A stretch of DNA of 64,000 nt from Isoetes taiwanensis (taxonomy: Eukaryota > Streptophyta > Lycopodiopsida > Isoetales > Isoetaceae). The translations under genes and the position numbers were made by a program. Every line of letters starts with the position of its first letter. The stretch's first letter is position 1. The stretch is from positions 4,278,001-4,342,000 of the forward strand of contig JAJEKV010000064.1 in NCBI GenBank assembly GCA_021234155.1. Reading direction: 5' to 3'. Below the pieces are notes generated by a model. The model saw nothing but the letters and a program-made list of their open reading frames with translations, searched no databases and was not told the origin of the DNA. Shown here piece by piece: positions 1-12,819 of the stretch.

Positions 1-862
1 CATGTGGTCGAGCCAGCACACTTTCACAGGTATTCTCATCTGAAAGAAGGTGCGCTAATGCTCGAGCTGCTTCTGATTCAGTTACGGAACATTTAGGGAT
101 ATGTGTTTTCCCAACTGCTTCCAGAAGCCAATCGACAACTGCACCATTACCCGATGAGACAACTGCCAATCTCCTCTTCTCTCCAGAGGCTGTCAGATCT
201 GCCAAAAAGGCTGCGACCCTTGGACGCCACCATTCAGCTCCTTCACCATATGATTCCAAAACTGATTTTATACATTGAAAGAGCACGATTGTTGTCGCCG
301 ACGCATCCTTAAGTTCAGTAACTGCATTCTTTATTCTGTTTACTAACCTTTCAACTATAGATGAAGTTTTGTTTCCAATTTCTCCTGCAAACTCTTGTAT
401 TGTACTTATGACAAGACCTACCCCCCACGATGAATCTGATGGATCATTTTTTTCCTCAACTGGCACCATTAATATCCCTCCAATGAGTAGGGCAGCACCA
501 GCAGTGGAGAAATATAGAGGCCATCTTGAGAAGCCTTGTTCTTTCTGTTGAACTGTCTCATCGGGAGTTTTTGGCATTTCTGGTGGTTCTGAACACCTTT
601 TTGATAAACTGAAACCATTTTGGCTTGCATTCTCTTCCTGGATTCTTGAATGCTCAGTAACAGCTTCAGTTAATATAACAGTCTGTACTGAGAATGCCCT
701 TAAACGCTTGGGTCCAGTTAAACAATTGTTAAAATTACTCACACCTTTGCGATTGGATCCGTCAGATACAACATAGTTTGATCTCCAACTCCACCTAATG
801 CCCACCAAGTTTTGCCTCCGCTTCTGCACAAAATGCCGACAAGAGGTAGAAAGACGCAGCAT
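1..862 (-). CDS. 5' part of a probable organelle-targeted, membrane-anchored protein (runs off left edge)
   Basis: Seen: a first exon starts at ATG 862 and encodes an Arg/Ser-rich, acid-free N-terminus (MLRLSTSCRHFVQKRR...), typical of a mitochondrial or plastid presequence. It ends near 743 at a GTGAGT donor. A second exon, open from about 690 to base 1 without a stop, encodes an acidic Gln/Glu stretch, one membrane segment (about WPLYFSTAGAALLIGGILMV), then helical sequence including KRRLAVVSSGNGAVVDWLLEAV and ESEAARALAHLLSDENTCESVL. The last part reads like armadillo-type helices. Inference: a membrane-anchored organellar protein with an ARM-like region; some plant SERAC1-type lipases begin this way, but no catalytic domain is inside the window. 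The exact acceptor of intron 1 is not settled because several AGs are possible. The length of the open exon and its clean codon use make this a real gene. Confidence 0.6.
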   Translation of the reverse strand, partial: MLRLSTSCRHFVQKRRQNLVGIRWSWRSNYVVSDGSNRKGVSNFNNCLTGPKRLRAFSVQTVILTEAVTEHSRIQEENASQNGFSLSKRCSEPPEMPKTPDETVQQKEQGFSRWPLYFSTAGAALLIGGILMVPVEEKNDPSDSSWGVGLVISTIQEFAGEIGNKTSSIVERLVNRIKNAVTELKDASATTIVLFQCIKSVLESYGEGAEWWRPRVAAFLADLTASGEKRRLAVVSSGNGAVVDWLLEAVGKTHIPKCSVTESEAARALAHLLSDENTCESVLARPH

Positions 863-929
863 TGAACCTTAATCAGGTTCAGAAAAACCGCAATCGAAAG
901 ATCCTTATGAGCCCTGAAATTTGATTTCA

Positions 930-1830
930 TGCTTATGACCTGGCTCTACTACTTGGAGCATCCGGGCAATTGGAAATTAAGCAGAAGTTCAAACAAATAT
1001 GAAAAGGAATTGAACTCCATCGTGGTTAGGATAGAGGATATGCCGGATCGAATGTTTGAGCTGGAAGCGGATGTTTGGCGCCATTGGCCGGCAGACGACC
1101 AAGGTGCTCACTTGGAGTTTGACTAGGCAAGCAGGTCTTTTAGGGTTCCTGTTTTAGTCTGCAAATTGAAAGGTAAGCCATATTGCAAAGGCCTATTGCG
1201 TTTAGGGACTCGCACTAAATATAGAAAAAACTAGCCGATAGTATGGCCACAGCCTCTCCAACAGAGTCGCCCTGGAGAAGGGAAATTCTGCTCAAAACAC
1301 CAACACGACTTTCAAGCTTTGGAGTTTGAAAGAAGGTTCCTCCTGTCGGGACTATGACATGCAAGAATTGCAAAAGACACTCATTTCACAAGGCAAGGGG
1401 CTACATGTTGAAGCTCATGAACAATGTGCCATTGCGTGCGAGAATTGCAAAGGCAGAAAACAAAGCACCAAGAGCTAAGTTCCCAGCTTCAAGCACTGAA
1501 GGCAAGTGTAGACATTGCAGCCACTGCCCATGTCGAGGTATCTCGGGCACGTCCAACATGCCCTGCACGCCTGGCAGCCGCTAGCATGCAAAGGCAAGGC
1601 AACTAGGTTCTAGCTCAGACAGATAGCAAACCCCCAGGAAGCTGACCCACTCAGCTAAACCCGCTAGGCCGTCGAACAGAGGATATTGGGTGAGCACTCA
1701 AGGAGCAATGTGACGTCCCCTGCTCATATATGATGCCCCTTCCCCCCTCCCCAATTGAATAGGAGATTCCCTCTTGTCAGCATTTATCCGACGCCATACT
1801 CTTGATGGTGAGCAAGATTCTGACGTGGGA
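930..1830. other. Intergenic stretch, no gene recognised
   Basis: Short open frames only, none with recognisable domains or splice structure. It lies upstream of the divergent gene at the left edge, so the first few hundred bases may hold its promoter. Confidence 0.4.
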
Positions 1831-2690
1831 GGATTAGGCATATCATTCATCCCATCTCCCTTGGACTGGCCTAGCTGTGGAAGCGCATAATACATGAGCA
1901 CATGACAAACATCACATATAAAATAACCACCTCGAAGGGTGGGATATAATATCATAATCAAATACAATATACATCAATATAGGGAAATCCTACCCAAGCT
2001 CAGACTCATGGGGATCGATTGATGGCTTAGTCCTTCAGAGATCAATGCAGACAGAAATCGACAAATGGATTGGGCTGTCAAAGGAACATGGCCATTGGGT
2101 AGTCCACTCCATCCGCCCCTCCTGTGCGTACTTTGTAGATAGTCTGAAAAGTATTGGGACTTGACTGTAGCCTGTCGGGGATATAATCGAGGACTACTCC
2201 AGGGTTTCATCTCCCCTTGGCCGATGAGGCATGAAGAGATTAATCTCCTCCAGAAGGTTCATGCCAACTACAGGTGGCTAGACGGTCACGGTTTTCCTGA
2301 CATGAGAGGATTAGACATGTCATTCATCCCATCTCCCTTGGACTGGCCTAGCTGTGGAAGCGCATAATACATGAGCACATGACAAATATCACATATAAAA
2401 TAACCACCTCGAAGGGATAATATCATAATCAAATACAATATACATCAATATAGGGAAATCCTACTCAAGCTCAGACTCATGGGGATCGATTGATGGCTTA
2501 GTCCTTCAGAGATCAATGCAGACAGAATTCGACAAATGAATTGGGCTGACAAAGGAATATGGCCATTGGGTGATATAATCGAGGGGACTACTCCAGGGTT
2601 TCATCTCCCCTTGGCCGATGAGGCATGAAGAGATTAATCTCCTCTAGAAGGTTCATGCCAACTACAGGTGGCCAGAGGGTCACGGCTTTC
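1831..2690. repeat. Imperfect tandem duplication, about 380-480-bp unit, possibly LTR-derived
   Basis: The block starting GGATTAGGCATATCATTCAT near 1831 recurs near 2309 and runs on in the same order (CCTAGCTGTGGAAGCGCATAA, ACCACCTCGAAGGG, CTCAGACTCATGGGGATCG, CCATTGGGT, ACTACTCCAGGGTTTCATC). The second copy lacks about 85 bp between CCATTGGGT and GATATAATCGAGG. The composition is like a plant retroelement LTR, but no polyprotein lies nearby, so that label is inference. Confidence 0.6.
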
Positions 2691-3038
2691 CAAACCTGTA
2701 CACGACTTAAACCCCACTGAGGCAACACACCACCTAGGAGGTGTCGAGCCCATAGTGTCAAGGTATTAGGCCTAGACTGCAACGATCCTCCAGTAGACTC
2801 TACACGCCAAGGGATCAACTGCAGTCAGACAAGCCTTCCTTGTCAGTCAGTCTATCCTCGCCACCCATAGCCAGGTAGGCTCCTATGCACAGGCTGCATA
2901 TTAATGGGAATTAATGAGGTCTATCATTAGGAGCATAGAATTCATGGCTTCTAGGTATCTATCCCCCCTCCCCCTCCCCTTCCCATTCCCCAAGCACAAG
3001 AGATGTGAAACAGAGATATCACCCATCATACTGCAATA

Positions 3039-3161
<123 letters not shown>

Positions 3162-3497
3162 CACTAGCCTTGACAACAGCCCCACTAGCACAATCATCTA
3201 CCTCAGTCAATCCCTTGGTAGTATTATCCATCCACACATGGACTAGGCTAATCCAAGATGGTACTCCACATCCATGGTCCATGATACGTTTCAAGGCATA
3301 CAAAACTAGCCTAGTCTTATAGGCCTTGGACATCGGATATGACTCTTTACGGATTAAAAGATCAAAACAAATACTATATTAAATTTGATAAGACACTTTA
3401 ATATGTCTTTACAGAACTGTGCCTGTTCATAGAGGTCAATACATGTTCTTGAACTATTTGTTCTCAAGTACATCATTAGCCCCCAAATTATGCAGGC

Positions 3498-3673
3498 TTA
3501 TCATTCAAACACATATCTAAAATTTATTTCGACTGAATGCCTTAGATATCTGGATAATCCAAAAAAGAAGGATCTCACTAATAATTTATCATTCAAACAC
3601 ATATCTAAAATTTATTTTGACTGAATGCCTTAGATATCTGGATAATCCAAAAAAGAAGGATCTCACTAGTAAT
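3498..3673. repeat. Two-copy 88-bp tandem duplication
   Basis: The segment beginning TTATCATTCAAACACATATC at 3498 is repeated at 3586 with only one or two differences, ending GAAGGATCTCACTA in both. The near-identity indicates a recent duplication. Confidence 0.9.
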
Positions 3674-3699
3674 CTCCCAAAAAGTATGAGTGATTGTCT

Positions 3700-5840
3700 A
3701 TAATCGTATCTTCAAGTCATCAAATTTGAAATAATACTCTTAAGAGATGAAGTCTTGGTTACCTGCATCTAAACATGCCAAAGTTAGCAATACACTCGGT
3801 AACTAAACAAGGGATGACAGGTAAGCAATAAAACTTTATGGCTTATCGCCCTTTACCTAAAAGATATTATAACATATCAATGAGGAAGGCCAATGTTTAT
3901 AAAAAGAAAAAAGGGTCTAAGCTGCTTTTTATATTCGGATTAGACAATGCAATAATCAATCTGATTGTTAAGATGTAACATATTACGAATAAAATGTATC
4001 TCTGTTCGTAAAAAGGGTCATAGAGCGACCTGTTCAAAAATACATATGCAAAAAAAGATAGCTTGCATTTTAAAATGTACTTGATAAGTTCTATTAGAGT
4101 GTCACTATTCAATGAATTTGTAGCCAATATCTGTTGGTTCTTTCCAAGAAAACATCTAAGAATATTGATCTTTTCATGAAGCATTAAGAATATTCAAAAA
4201 CCTAGTAGGTGATGCTCCATATACTTATTTGAAGCTCCATTATTGCTATTGGGTTAAGTCCCTTAAGATGTACAACAGCTCCTTGTATGCCCTTAGAAGC
4301 TTCATTTATATTCTTGATTCTTGAATCAAACTATTCCTGAATAAGCTACTTGAATAATCAATTGGAAGGGTGCATCTAGTTATCATTTTCAAACAGTTGC
4401 AACCTTTGATCTGTGCAAAGCAAAACATAATATGCTATGTTCTATTTTCTCAAAATAATAGATGACGCTCCTTAGCACATCACCCAAAGATGCAAATATC
4501 CAACAAATTGTCTACAGAGGCATCACAGCCATATGAAGTAGATTTCAACATGGCAAGGAGAACTAAGATATGGAATCGGCCATATTTTATACACAGCGGC
4601 TCCATGAAATAGAGGTTTAGGGCAGCCACAAATGAAACTCTACTCATCGTTGTCGCAAAGATAGGGGTTGTGACAGGCTTATATAAATTTCTATTTTTTC
4701 AGCTTCAAAAAAATATGTATAGCATATTTGGTAAGTATGTAGTCTTTAGCTATCTAAACTCAGGTTAAAAACTTGATATTATTAACAATTTTGCGCACGA
4801 CTTGCCATATTTGCACTTATCAATCTACTTTGTTAATTTGGGATTATCCGGCCTGGCAGGAAATATTTTTGGAATTTATTTTAAATGATTTCACTATGAT
4901 TTTAGAGGTTTTGGCAGCCGAAAAAAAATCTCGATTCTCCAAAAATCGAGAAAGAATTTGGCCCTAAATGTATTTTTTGCATTTCCCCTTTTATTCCATG
5001 AATCTGCATGCACGAATATGGATAGCATTCACAGACGCACCGCCTATCTTACCGAAGGCCTTCATCTGATGCTTTGATTTCTCCTGATTGTCACCAGATG
5101 GCCGTACTATTATTAGGTTTGCTCAGAAGCATGGACGTATGCTACAACCTCTATGTTTCAGGTAGACTCATTTTCGTATTTGTTTTAAGAGTCTGGATGC
5201 CTTTGATTTTGTCTTGGATTAGGCACATAACTTAAATAATCTCCTTACAGCCTTTTCCGAAGATTTGTTCTGGTGCTTCATGGAAGTATTCTTAGCAGGA
5301 GCTTGGATTGTTACGCTATTATCTAATATCTTGCTTGTGATCTGCAGTCATTCTTTCCAATTGTATCACTTGCAGTCAGCATATATTCTGGATTTGGGGC
5401 CATTATCTTCAGTGCATATATTGTTTGTGACACGGACAATCTTATCAAGTGTTTCTCCTATGATGATTACATATGGACCTCTATATCTCTTTATCTTGAC
5501 ATCTTGAACCTCTTCCTAACGCTTCTGCAACTCCTTAGAGGAATGGATTCAAATTGAGAGGATCTTCAATACAACTGGAATAAGATATGTGAACTGAAAG
5601 AACTGTTTCATTTTACCGATTTGGCAAGCAAGCAAGTACTTCTAAGTGTTATTGGTTCATTTGCATAGTTATGTGTCCACAATAAGATCTGAACTCAAGA
5701 CTTCTTTGGATCTAAATTAATAGATCTGATGACAATGACGCTCTTGAACCACCCATGTACTCAAAAAGGTAGTTTTAGAAGCTTGAGATAACTTTTCAAG
5801 ACAGCATATTATACATTTCGTTATTATATGGCTATCATTA
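3700..5840. other. Gene-free AT-rich stretch
   Basis: No coding exon, RNA gene or structured repeat could be recognised on either strand; open frames are short and without domain signal. Confidence 0.4.
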
Positions 5841-5843
5841 TTG

Positions 5844-6120
5844 CAAAAATTTTTACATTAATTTTTTATTTTTTTTTTTTTTTTTTTCAAAAGTTTGTTT
5901 GGGTGTGTTATGGCAGATCTTGTGTTTTTTTGCTGGGAAGCAAAAAAAAAATCAAAAAACACGATGTGTAGCATATGAACCATTAGTAAGACTGTTCATA
6001 TAATGGTGTACACATCGTGCTTTTTGATTTTTTTCCTAACAGAAAACACAAGAACTGCCATAACACACCCAAACAAACTTTTGAAAAAAAAAAAAAAAAA
6101 ATTAATGTAAAAATTTTTTG
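5844..6120. mobile_element. Foldback MITE with arms of about 125 bp
   Basis: The left end (CAAAAATTTTTACATTAAT) and right end (ATTAATGTAAAAATTTTTTG) are inverted copies. The complementarity continues inward through CAAAAGTTTGTTTGGGTGTG / CACACCCAAACAAACTTTTG and ATCAAAAAACACGATGTGTA / TACACATCGTGCTTTTTGAT, leaving a loop of about 30 bases. There is no coding capacity. A T/G-rich tract (6121-6186) follows directly. The superfamily is unknown and no convincing target duplication was found. Confidence 0.8.
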
Positions 6121-6517
6121 GTGTGGTGTGTTTTTTTTTTTTTTTTTTTTGTGTTTTTTTTTTGGTGTGTTTTTTTTTTTTTTTTTAATTAAATAATTTC
6201 ATATAAGAAAATCATAAAACATAAAGCATAAGAGACAACTTAAAATGCAATTTGCTCATGCACAAATGTATGTGCTTTAAATTATTTGGAGACATACAAA
6301 GCTGTCATATGGAAGCATACAAAACATCTTTTATTTAGTTGGCCACTCTCTGAATAGCAAAACACCAAGAGCACAATGTTCTAGACACAACTCTATGCAC
6401 CCATGGTCTGTGGGTGCTCTCGAGCGAGCATACTCAATCCTTTAAGGTTTCGTACTAAAAGAGCACGAACACGGTTCATCTCAGCCCTGAACACACGTCG
6501 CTCACGTGTGGAGACTT

Positions 6518-8490
6518 TCACGCGTTCATCGTCCATAGCAGTGAAGCATTCCTCAAGAATATCATAAACATTTTTTTAATGAAACTTGCAGCTCTAAGAT
6601 GTTCCTTCCTTCGCGATGCCGCCATCTCCAATGCATCAAAAAATGGGCCATTCTCAACGTCTAGAACATTCTCTAATGCATTATCAATTTCCTTTTGCTC
6701 ATCAATCGAGCCATCAGAATCAACATCTATGAAGGGGGTAAAGAGTGATTCACTAAGTTCATCAATGTCCTTGTTTGCACCTACACACATGAACAAGTAA
6801 TTCGTCAATAATATGATAAAATAATAAAAATAGAGAAAATACTACATATTCAAAAAAACGTACTATGCCTAAGAAATAGATAAAGAATGATCTTTAAAAT
6901 TTAAGGGGATGTAATCTTGGAAGGGAGTGAAATCGGGATCCTCAGGTGGAAAGAAGGCTGGGGTCTCTTGTTCATACTCAGTGTCCTCCACGTGCAAGGT
7001 TCCTGGAATCTCTGTGTCATAACCATCATCAAGAGAATCACTGCTTCGGGGACTAGAGAGGGGAGTGCATGAGCCATCAAGCTCATCTAATTTTCTGGCA
7101 TCGTTCTCATCATCCCAAACCCTTCGCCTTCTTTTCCCCACTCTGCGTATGGGAACAACGTCACTAGGTAGACCATAGATAACGCAGCGTACATCTTTGA
7201 TGGAGGCCTGAGTGGGTGTGAGGGTCAAGCGCCATGCTGCTTCAACTCGCTCTTGGCTAATGTGTGCGGGATTGGATGGGAGCACCCAAGCACTAGATAG
7301 AATAAACTTTTCGGTTCTTAACATCCGTGCTATGGTGTAGCACAAACTAGGGGTTCTTTGCTTTCTTCCATGGTACAATATGAAATGCTTGGCTGCATCA
7401 AGTTTCGATTGTCTAGCGTGACACAATCCTTGATTTCACCTGCTCCATATAAGGCATACTTATTCTTGCCTTTCTCCATTTCCTCTGCACTAACCCCTTT
7501 GGCATAGTACTTAAAATGCATTTTGCCCATATCCTTAAGGCAATATCCAAGCATCCGTCGAAACAATGCAAGCGTGTGTCCTTTAGGGCCTTGCACATGA
7601 TTACTCCGCCCGGGGGTTTATGCTCAACCCAATCGAGCATGCTTGAGGCGGAGTTGACCGAATTAGGGGTTGTCATCTCCATCCCGAAAACACACCGCAG
7701 ATGCAAATGGTCCAACTCCGATCCCCGCTCACGTGAAACCATTCACGCTATGCAATCGGTGTCAAGAAAACGCACACCTTCAAGTATATTTCCTCCCGGA
7801 TGTCCGCGCCGCAATGCTTACGGTGGCGCTTAAGTCAAGGACACTAGAAGCCCGTGAACTAGGCTTCTTCCCCTTTGCTTTGTTGGCTTTGGCCTTCGCG
7901 CTTCTCCTCAAGAAGCCTTTTCTTCTAGATCCACGAGCTTACGCTTCTCCTCCTTCTCCTTAGCTAGCGTTGCTTTTCTTTTACGTTCTTTTCTGAGAAC
8001 CCTAGCAAACTTCATTATTTGCTCTTCTCGCTCTCGCTTTTGCATATCATGAAGAGTTATCTCCTTCTTTGGCTGCCCCTCTTCCTCCCAATGATTAAAG
8101 GTTTCTCGGGGCTAAAGGTGCATCGGGTTCTTCCTCTTCCTCAACAAAGCCGGATTTATGGAAATAAGGGGCTGCAAAGAAGAAAACTTGCATCCAACGC
8201 CCTAGCAAGAGTGGTGAAGCTGCTTCCAAGAATCTGCCTTCCTCATCTAAGCAAACTCGTGCACATGCAAAGCAGACTTTCGGGCTTGCTTGTGGCAAAA
8301 ATTCATCAGGTCTAGAGGCTTCGTTGGAAAGGAAAACGAAGTTTGGATTTGGATTTGGATTTCAATGTGAGAAATGGTGCTTGGAAAATAACAAAGGTTT
8401 GGATTTCGATTTGGATTTCAAAAGATGAAGAAACGTAACAAACCCGAAGGTGATGGCTGTTCGGAGTTGCATGGGCCATGGTAGACAGGT
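6518..8490 (-). mobile_element. Decayed Replitron-like (HUH endonuclease) element
   Basis: The minus strand holds a broken coding region whose parts, read 5' to 3' from about 8,330 down to 6,518, include a Lys/Glu-rich stretch, the HUH-endonuclease core (described separately), a basic patch GKRRRRVWDDEND, and an acidic Ser/Pro-rich tail. No terminal inverted repeats were found, which fits rolling-circle-type elements. Limits are approximate and are set by the extent of decayed coding sequence. Family assignment rests on the HUH and YxxKD motifs. Confidence 0.5.
6869..7830 (-). pseudogene. HUH endonuclease (Rep-like) pseudogene
   Basis: Seen: reading the minus strand, CGADIREEIYL...GVRFLDTDCIA is followed by a stop (TGA, probably from TGG) and then by ERGSELDHLHLRCVF. 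The HLH at 7701-7709 fits an HUH metal-binding motif. After EHKPPGGVIMCKALK there is a frame change and then FRRMLGYCLKDMGKMHFK, where Y-C-L-K-D (7531-7545) fits the catalytic YxxK(D) motif. Known: HUH replication initiators nick single-stranded DNA through this tyrosine, and Replitrons are eukaryotic transposons that encode such an enzyme. The copy has at least one stop and two frameshifts. A virus-derived Rep is the main alternative, but no helicase motif was seen. Confidence 0.55.
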
Positions 8491-9360
8491 TCAAGTGGAG
8501 GATCTCGGATCTGTAATCAGAAAGAAACTCTGATCTTCTGTGACAGAAATGGGTGTTTTGTGAATAGGAAAGGGCCGAAAATGGATTGCTCGAGCAGATC
8601 GAAGCTTTAAAAATCTCAACCTAACTTCTACCAAAAAGAAACTCTGACCCAAATCGGATCCATCGCTAAACTCGATCTTTTGTGAAATTGGTCGCTTTCG
8701 AATTGGCTTGGCCGAATTGGCTTTGGGGCGAAAACCCGTGGCTACTGGTTTAAAAGTCGATCGACGGTTTTGTGGCTACGGTTTTGATGGACGATGCAGC
8801 CACGGTTTTGATGGACGATGGTCGCTGCATAATTAGAACCCCAAATTAGAACCCTAAATTTAAAACAATGGTTTAAAACAAAAAACATTTCCAATGGTTC
8901 CCAAAAAACCCCAAACAACCATGCCAATGGTTAACCAAGGCATTTTTCAATTTTTCTTTTTCTTTCCCCCACCAAAAATCGAAATAATCATTTGGGAACC
9001 TTATTGGATAGGTGATATTTTGAAGCAGGGCTGAGTGGCCTTTCTAGAAAAGCAGGTTTGAGTGGCATATCTTTACAGCAGGAAACACTGGAGCAGTGCA
9101 GTATTGTTTGGCCTCTCATTTATTCTATATGTTTCATAGTTACGAAATGTAAGTATGCCAATCAGAGTAAGGGTCTGGATCTTTTTAACAACTCTTTTGC
9201 TCCATCTTTTGCTGTTGCATATACTGTCGTAGGGCACTAATTGTAGTTGCAGGTTCCAAAAACGACCTAACAGGATTATTAGCTTGAAAGCAAGCACGAA
9301 TTCATTAATTAGATAAAATAGCGGGATTTTGAGAATTTTGAATACAGCTCTTCGGGTCCA

Positions 9361-9490
9361 CCATAAGCAAAAAATGGTTCGCTTTAATTTGAAATTGTCC
9401 CGCCCAACATGGGCGGGAATAGAGACCATAAGCAAAAAATGGTTTGCTTTAATTTGAAATTATCCCGCCCAACATGGGAGGGAATAGAGA
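9361..9490. repeat. 65-bp tandem duplication
   Basis: CCATAAGCAAAAAATGGTT begins at 9361 and again at 9426. Both copies run through TTTAATTTGAAATT and CCCGCCCAACATGGG to GGGAATAGAGA with three or so differences. The CCCGCCCAACATGGGCGGG part is itself a small palindrome. Confidence 0.85.
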
Positions 9491-10618
9491 ATTAGGTGCA
9501 GGTCATCCACTTTAAATTTTACTGTGGGTAGCGACTATGCTGGTTGCGACCATGAGTGGGTAGCGAGCAACCATGCTGAACCTGCTTTTTTCTCCTTTGG
9601 ATCTTTGAATTTTCTCTGTCGTTTCCTTCTTTTTCAGACGTTGCAGGATCTCATTACCATGCAGGACCGCATCCCATGCCAAAGACTTTTTACAGGGCTT
9701 CCGGATCTTCAAGGATCTTCAACGATTTTTTACAGGGCTTCCGGATCTTCTAAGGTTTTTTTGCAGCAGCCATAGCCAAGGCCATAGCCATGGCTTTCAT
9801 TACAGGGTTTCGGATGTTATAGTTTCTGCAAAGGCCATAGCAAAGGTCATATCTCAAGGCCATAGCCAGGGTTTTTGTTGCAGAACTTTGGATCTCAGTA
9901 TTTATGTAGCGGCCATAGCCAGACCTTTTATTATAGGGCTTCTTGGAAGCCATTCCGGCATGGGCTATGGCAGCTATTTTGGCTATGGAGGTTGTTACAG
10001 CCTGTTCTCACCCTGAAACGTGAATGCAGACAGAGCCTTCTAGATCCTCCTGAAGTTCGGGGGCCACTATAGGCCTAACAGCAGTAAGAAATCAGAAGAT
10101 CGTTAAGCATAGAAATAGTGTGGATCTCAATGCATTTACATTTTTCGTTACTGAGGCATATGGGTGCATGCAGGCAGAGCTCTCAAATCTGTGATAGGGC
10201 TTGCATTTCGCTTGCCACTCCCTTGGGTTGATCACAAGTATTCCATAGCTCTATGTAGATCTTTGTAATTCGTAGCCAAGGTATTCCACAGCTCTGTAAT
10301 CTCAATAAAAGTTCCATTGTCAAGGTATTCTACAGATCAGAGAAATAGCAAAAATCAGAGAAATAGCAAAGAGAAATAGTAAAGATAAAGGCATTTTACA
10401 ACAAAATATCGGAGAAATAGGAGGTTTTCTTACTCAATTACGGGTAAGTTCTGAGAATTCATTTGTCTTTTCAGTTTGTAGATGATTCTTACCATATGAT
10501 TGCAAGCTTTCTATCCGTACAGAATCAGGCAAGCTCTAATTTATGGAAGGTTAATGCTCCATGAAATCGCCATCGCAATTTGGATGAACATAATTCTGGA
10601 GACACATCTATGTTCTTG

Positions 10619-10870
10619 CTCAAGCAAATCGCCACAGCGATTCTATTGAGCAGAAACAAATTGTTATTTTATGTTTTTTTTCTTCATTTGTATTTTTTAT
10701 TAAGCATTTTTTAATATTGGATAAACAGCAATTGTGTTGAGCAGGATCTCGAAGGAAAACAAAGCATTCGTGCTCAAGCAAATCGCCACAGTGATTGTGT
10801 TGAGCAGGATTTCATAGGCAAACAGAGCATTCCTGCTCAAGCAAATCGCCATAGCGATTGTGTTGAGCAG
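10619..10870. repeat. Hairpin repeats, three full copies
   Basis: Units such as TGCTCAAGCAAATCGC-CACA-GCGATTNTNTTGAGCA occur near 10,619, 10,773 and 10,835, with a half copy near 10,727. Each folds on itself (TGCTCAA/TTGAGCA and AATCGC/GCGATT). Function unknown. Confidence 0.7.
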
Positions 10871-12023
10871 AAAATATGTTTTTTTTTTAAGATTGTATTT
10901 GTTTTATTACGTAGAATAAGCTTTAAAATTTTAAAATAAAAATGTTATTATGTCAATGGAAGTAGCTACGCAGCTCTAAATGTTCGCGGTCGCGATCCTT
11001 CTGAACATTTTTACGCTTTCTAATGTGCAACTCTTACTCAAAAAAGAGCTCGGCTTAGCCTTACAAATGTCAATTTCGGATACACTGCTATTTTATGGGT
11101 GAAAATCATAAAAATAAACGGCAACTTCTACTCAATTGCAACCAATTACGGCGTTTTATAGAGAACCAACAACCTATTTCATACTAAACGAGAATTCCGA
11201 AATTCTCTAATTAATTAATTCTTGCATTTGAGTCACTGTGAATCTTACATATTACATTTGGTTTTCCTGGCCTGGTGGCAAAGCTTTTTGGTTTGATTCA
11301 TAGAGAACACTACAATGGGTTTGTCCCGTGACATCGTTAGATTTTCCAGAAGAACCATGTCTTAACGTAATTCTGAGAAGGTGAAATTTTGTTCTTCTGT
11401 TACTAAACTCTATAATTACCAACATTCATTCCTTGCTTCTGTATTTATCTTTATATACTATTGATCTTGGTCCTGCTTTCAGAGGCATGACTTATATTTA
11501 ATTCCCTATATTTCCTACATCCAAATTTTGAATGCCTTCTGAAATGATAACGCTAGCACAGCATGACAATCTGCAAAGTCCATTACCATTCTTGCCAAAA
11601 TTCAAAACCAGCTTACTTTCTACTTACCTATTGGAAGAAAATTGAAGGCCAAAGAACAAAAAGTCGGAATAGCAGATGATCAAAATTTTATTCCTGCAAA
11701 GACTGACCCAAGCTGGAGCTATCATAGCTGAATTCCAAATGTGCTATGCAGTTTCAAAGCAAACTCCAGCTGATATAAGCTTGCCCTATGATACATGCAT
11801 CTGGATCTCTTCAATTGCATCTCCAAGCAAAGAATAAAGGACCAAAATCATAAGGAAAAAGACCTGCTTTGCCACCCTTCTTATGCTTTAGCAGAGCTTG
11901 TAATATGGTAGTCTAACTTTGTTTCGTATATGCATGTTGCAAAATTGTAATATGGTAGTCTAACTAAGTATTATTCCATCCTGGCTACAAAACATATTCT
12001 TGTTGGTTTTTTAAAATAGCATG

Positions 12024-12051
12024 CATTAGAGTTTTTTTGAGGTCAAATAAG
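12024..12051 (+). repeat. Left TIR of the giant element
   Basis: 28 bases identical to the reverse complement of 27368-27395. Inside it lies a C-rich stretch with repeated CCTAACCTAAC-like words (12,120-12,185) and a GCCATCGANCTT repeat (12,240-12,320). Confidence 0.85.
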
Positions 12052-12819
12052 AGCCTCCTAAGAATATATTAGGGGGGCCGCCACGTAGGATCCCGAACCT
12101 AGCTTCCCCCCCTCCATACCTAACTTTCACTCTCCCCTAACCTAACTACCTAACCTCCGAACCTAACTCCCGAACCTAACCCCGCAATCATTATTTCCTA
12201 ACGAGCTAGGATTTTCGTTTTCCCACCTTCGAGCTTATGCCATCGAGCTTCAGCGCCATCAATCGAGCTTGCCCTCGCGCCATCGACCTTGCCATCGCGC
12301 CATCGATCTTGCCATCACGCCCAGGCAGTTTTTAAATTCGAATTATGGCGGATTCTTGCCAGCAAATAGAGCGAAAATTTTCAATTTCGCTCTGTTTGTT
12401 GGCAAGAATCTTCCTAATTCTAATCTCCGCTCCGGTTCTCGGTCTTTTGCAACGTCAATGGCAAAGGTATTTGGTTTCCGAGTCGTCATTGCATTCCTTT
12501 GAGTGTTCTTCCTTCTAATACTTCTGTTTCAGGATCAAACTAATTCCGAGGGTCAATTTAGAGTGCAAGTGCCAAAAGAATGCACGCCTTACGGGGAATA
12601 AGTTCACTTGGAAGCAACCAATAGATGAAGATGCATTGCGAGCTTACGGAGCCATGAATATAGACCTCCGGGCTAAAGGCCAATCAGTATCCATGTGATC
12701 CTTTCACTCGAGCCCATCAAACTTCCACTCGCATCCGGTCTTATTGAATTTGCTTGTAAGGGATGACAAGGGTTACTAGGTTCTTGTAATAATTTGGTTA
12801 ATGGTATCTTGATCCACAT

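Larger units (their letters stand above)
8500..12020. other. Gene-free stretch with short repeats
   Basis: No gene recognised. It contains a 65-bp tandem duplication (9361-9490), scattered GGCCATAGCC and TTACAGGGCTTCCGGATCTTC repeats (about 9,690-9,960) and hairpin repeats (10,619-10,870), listed separately where clear. Confidence 0.4.
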
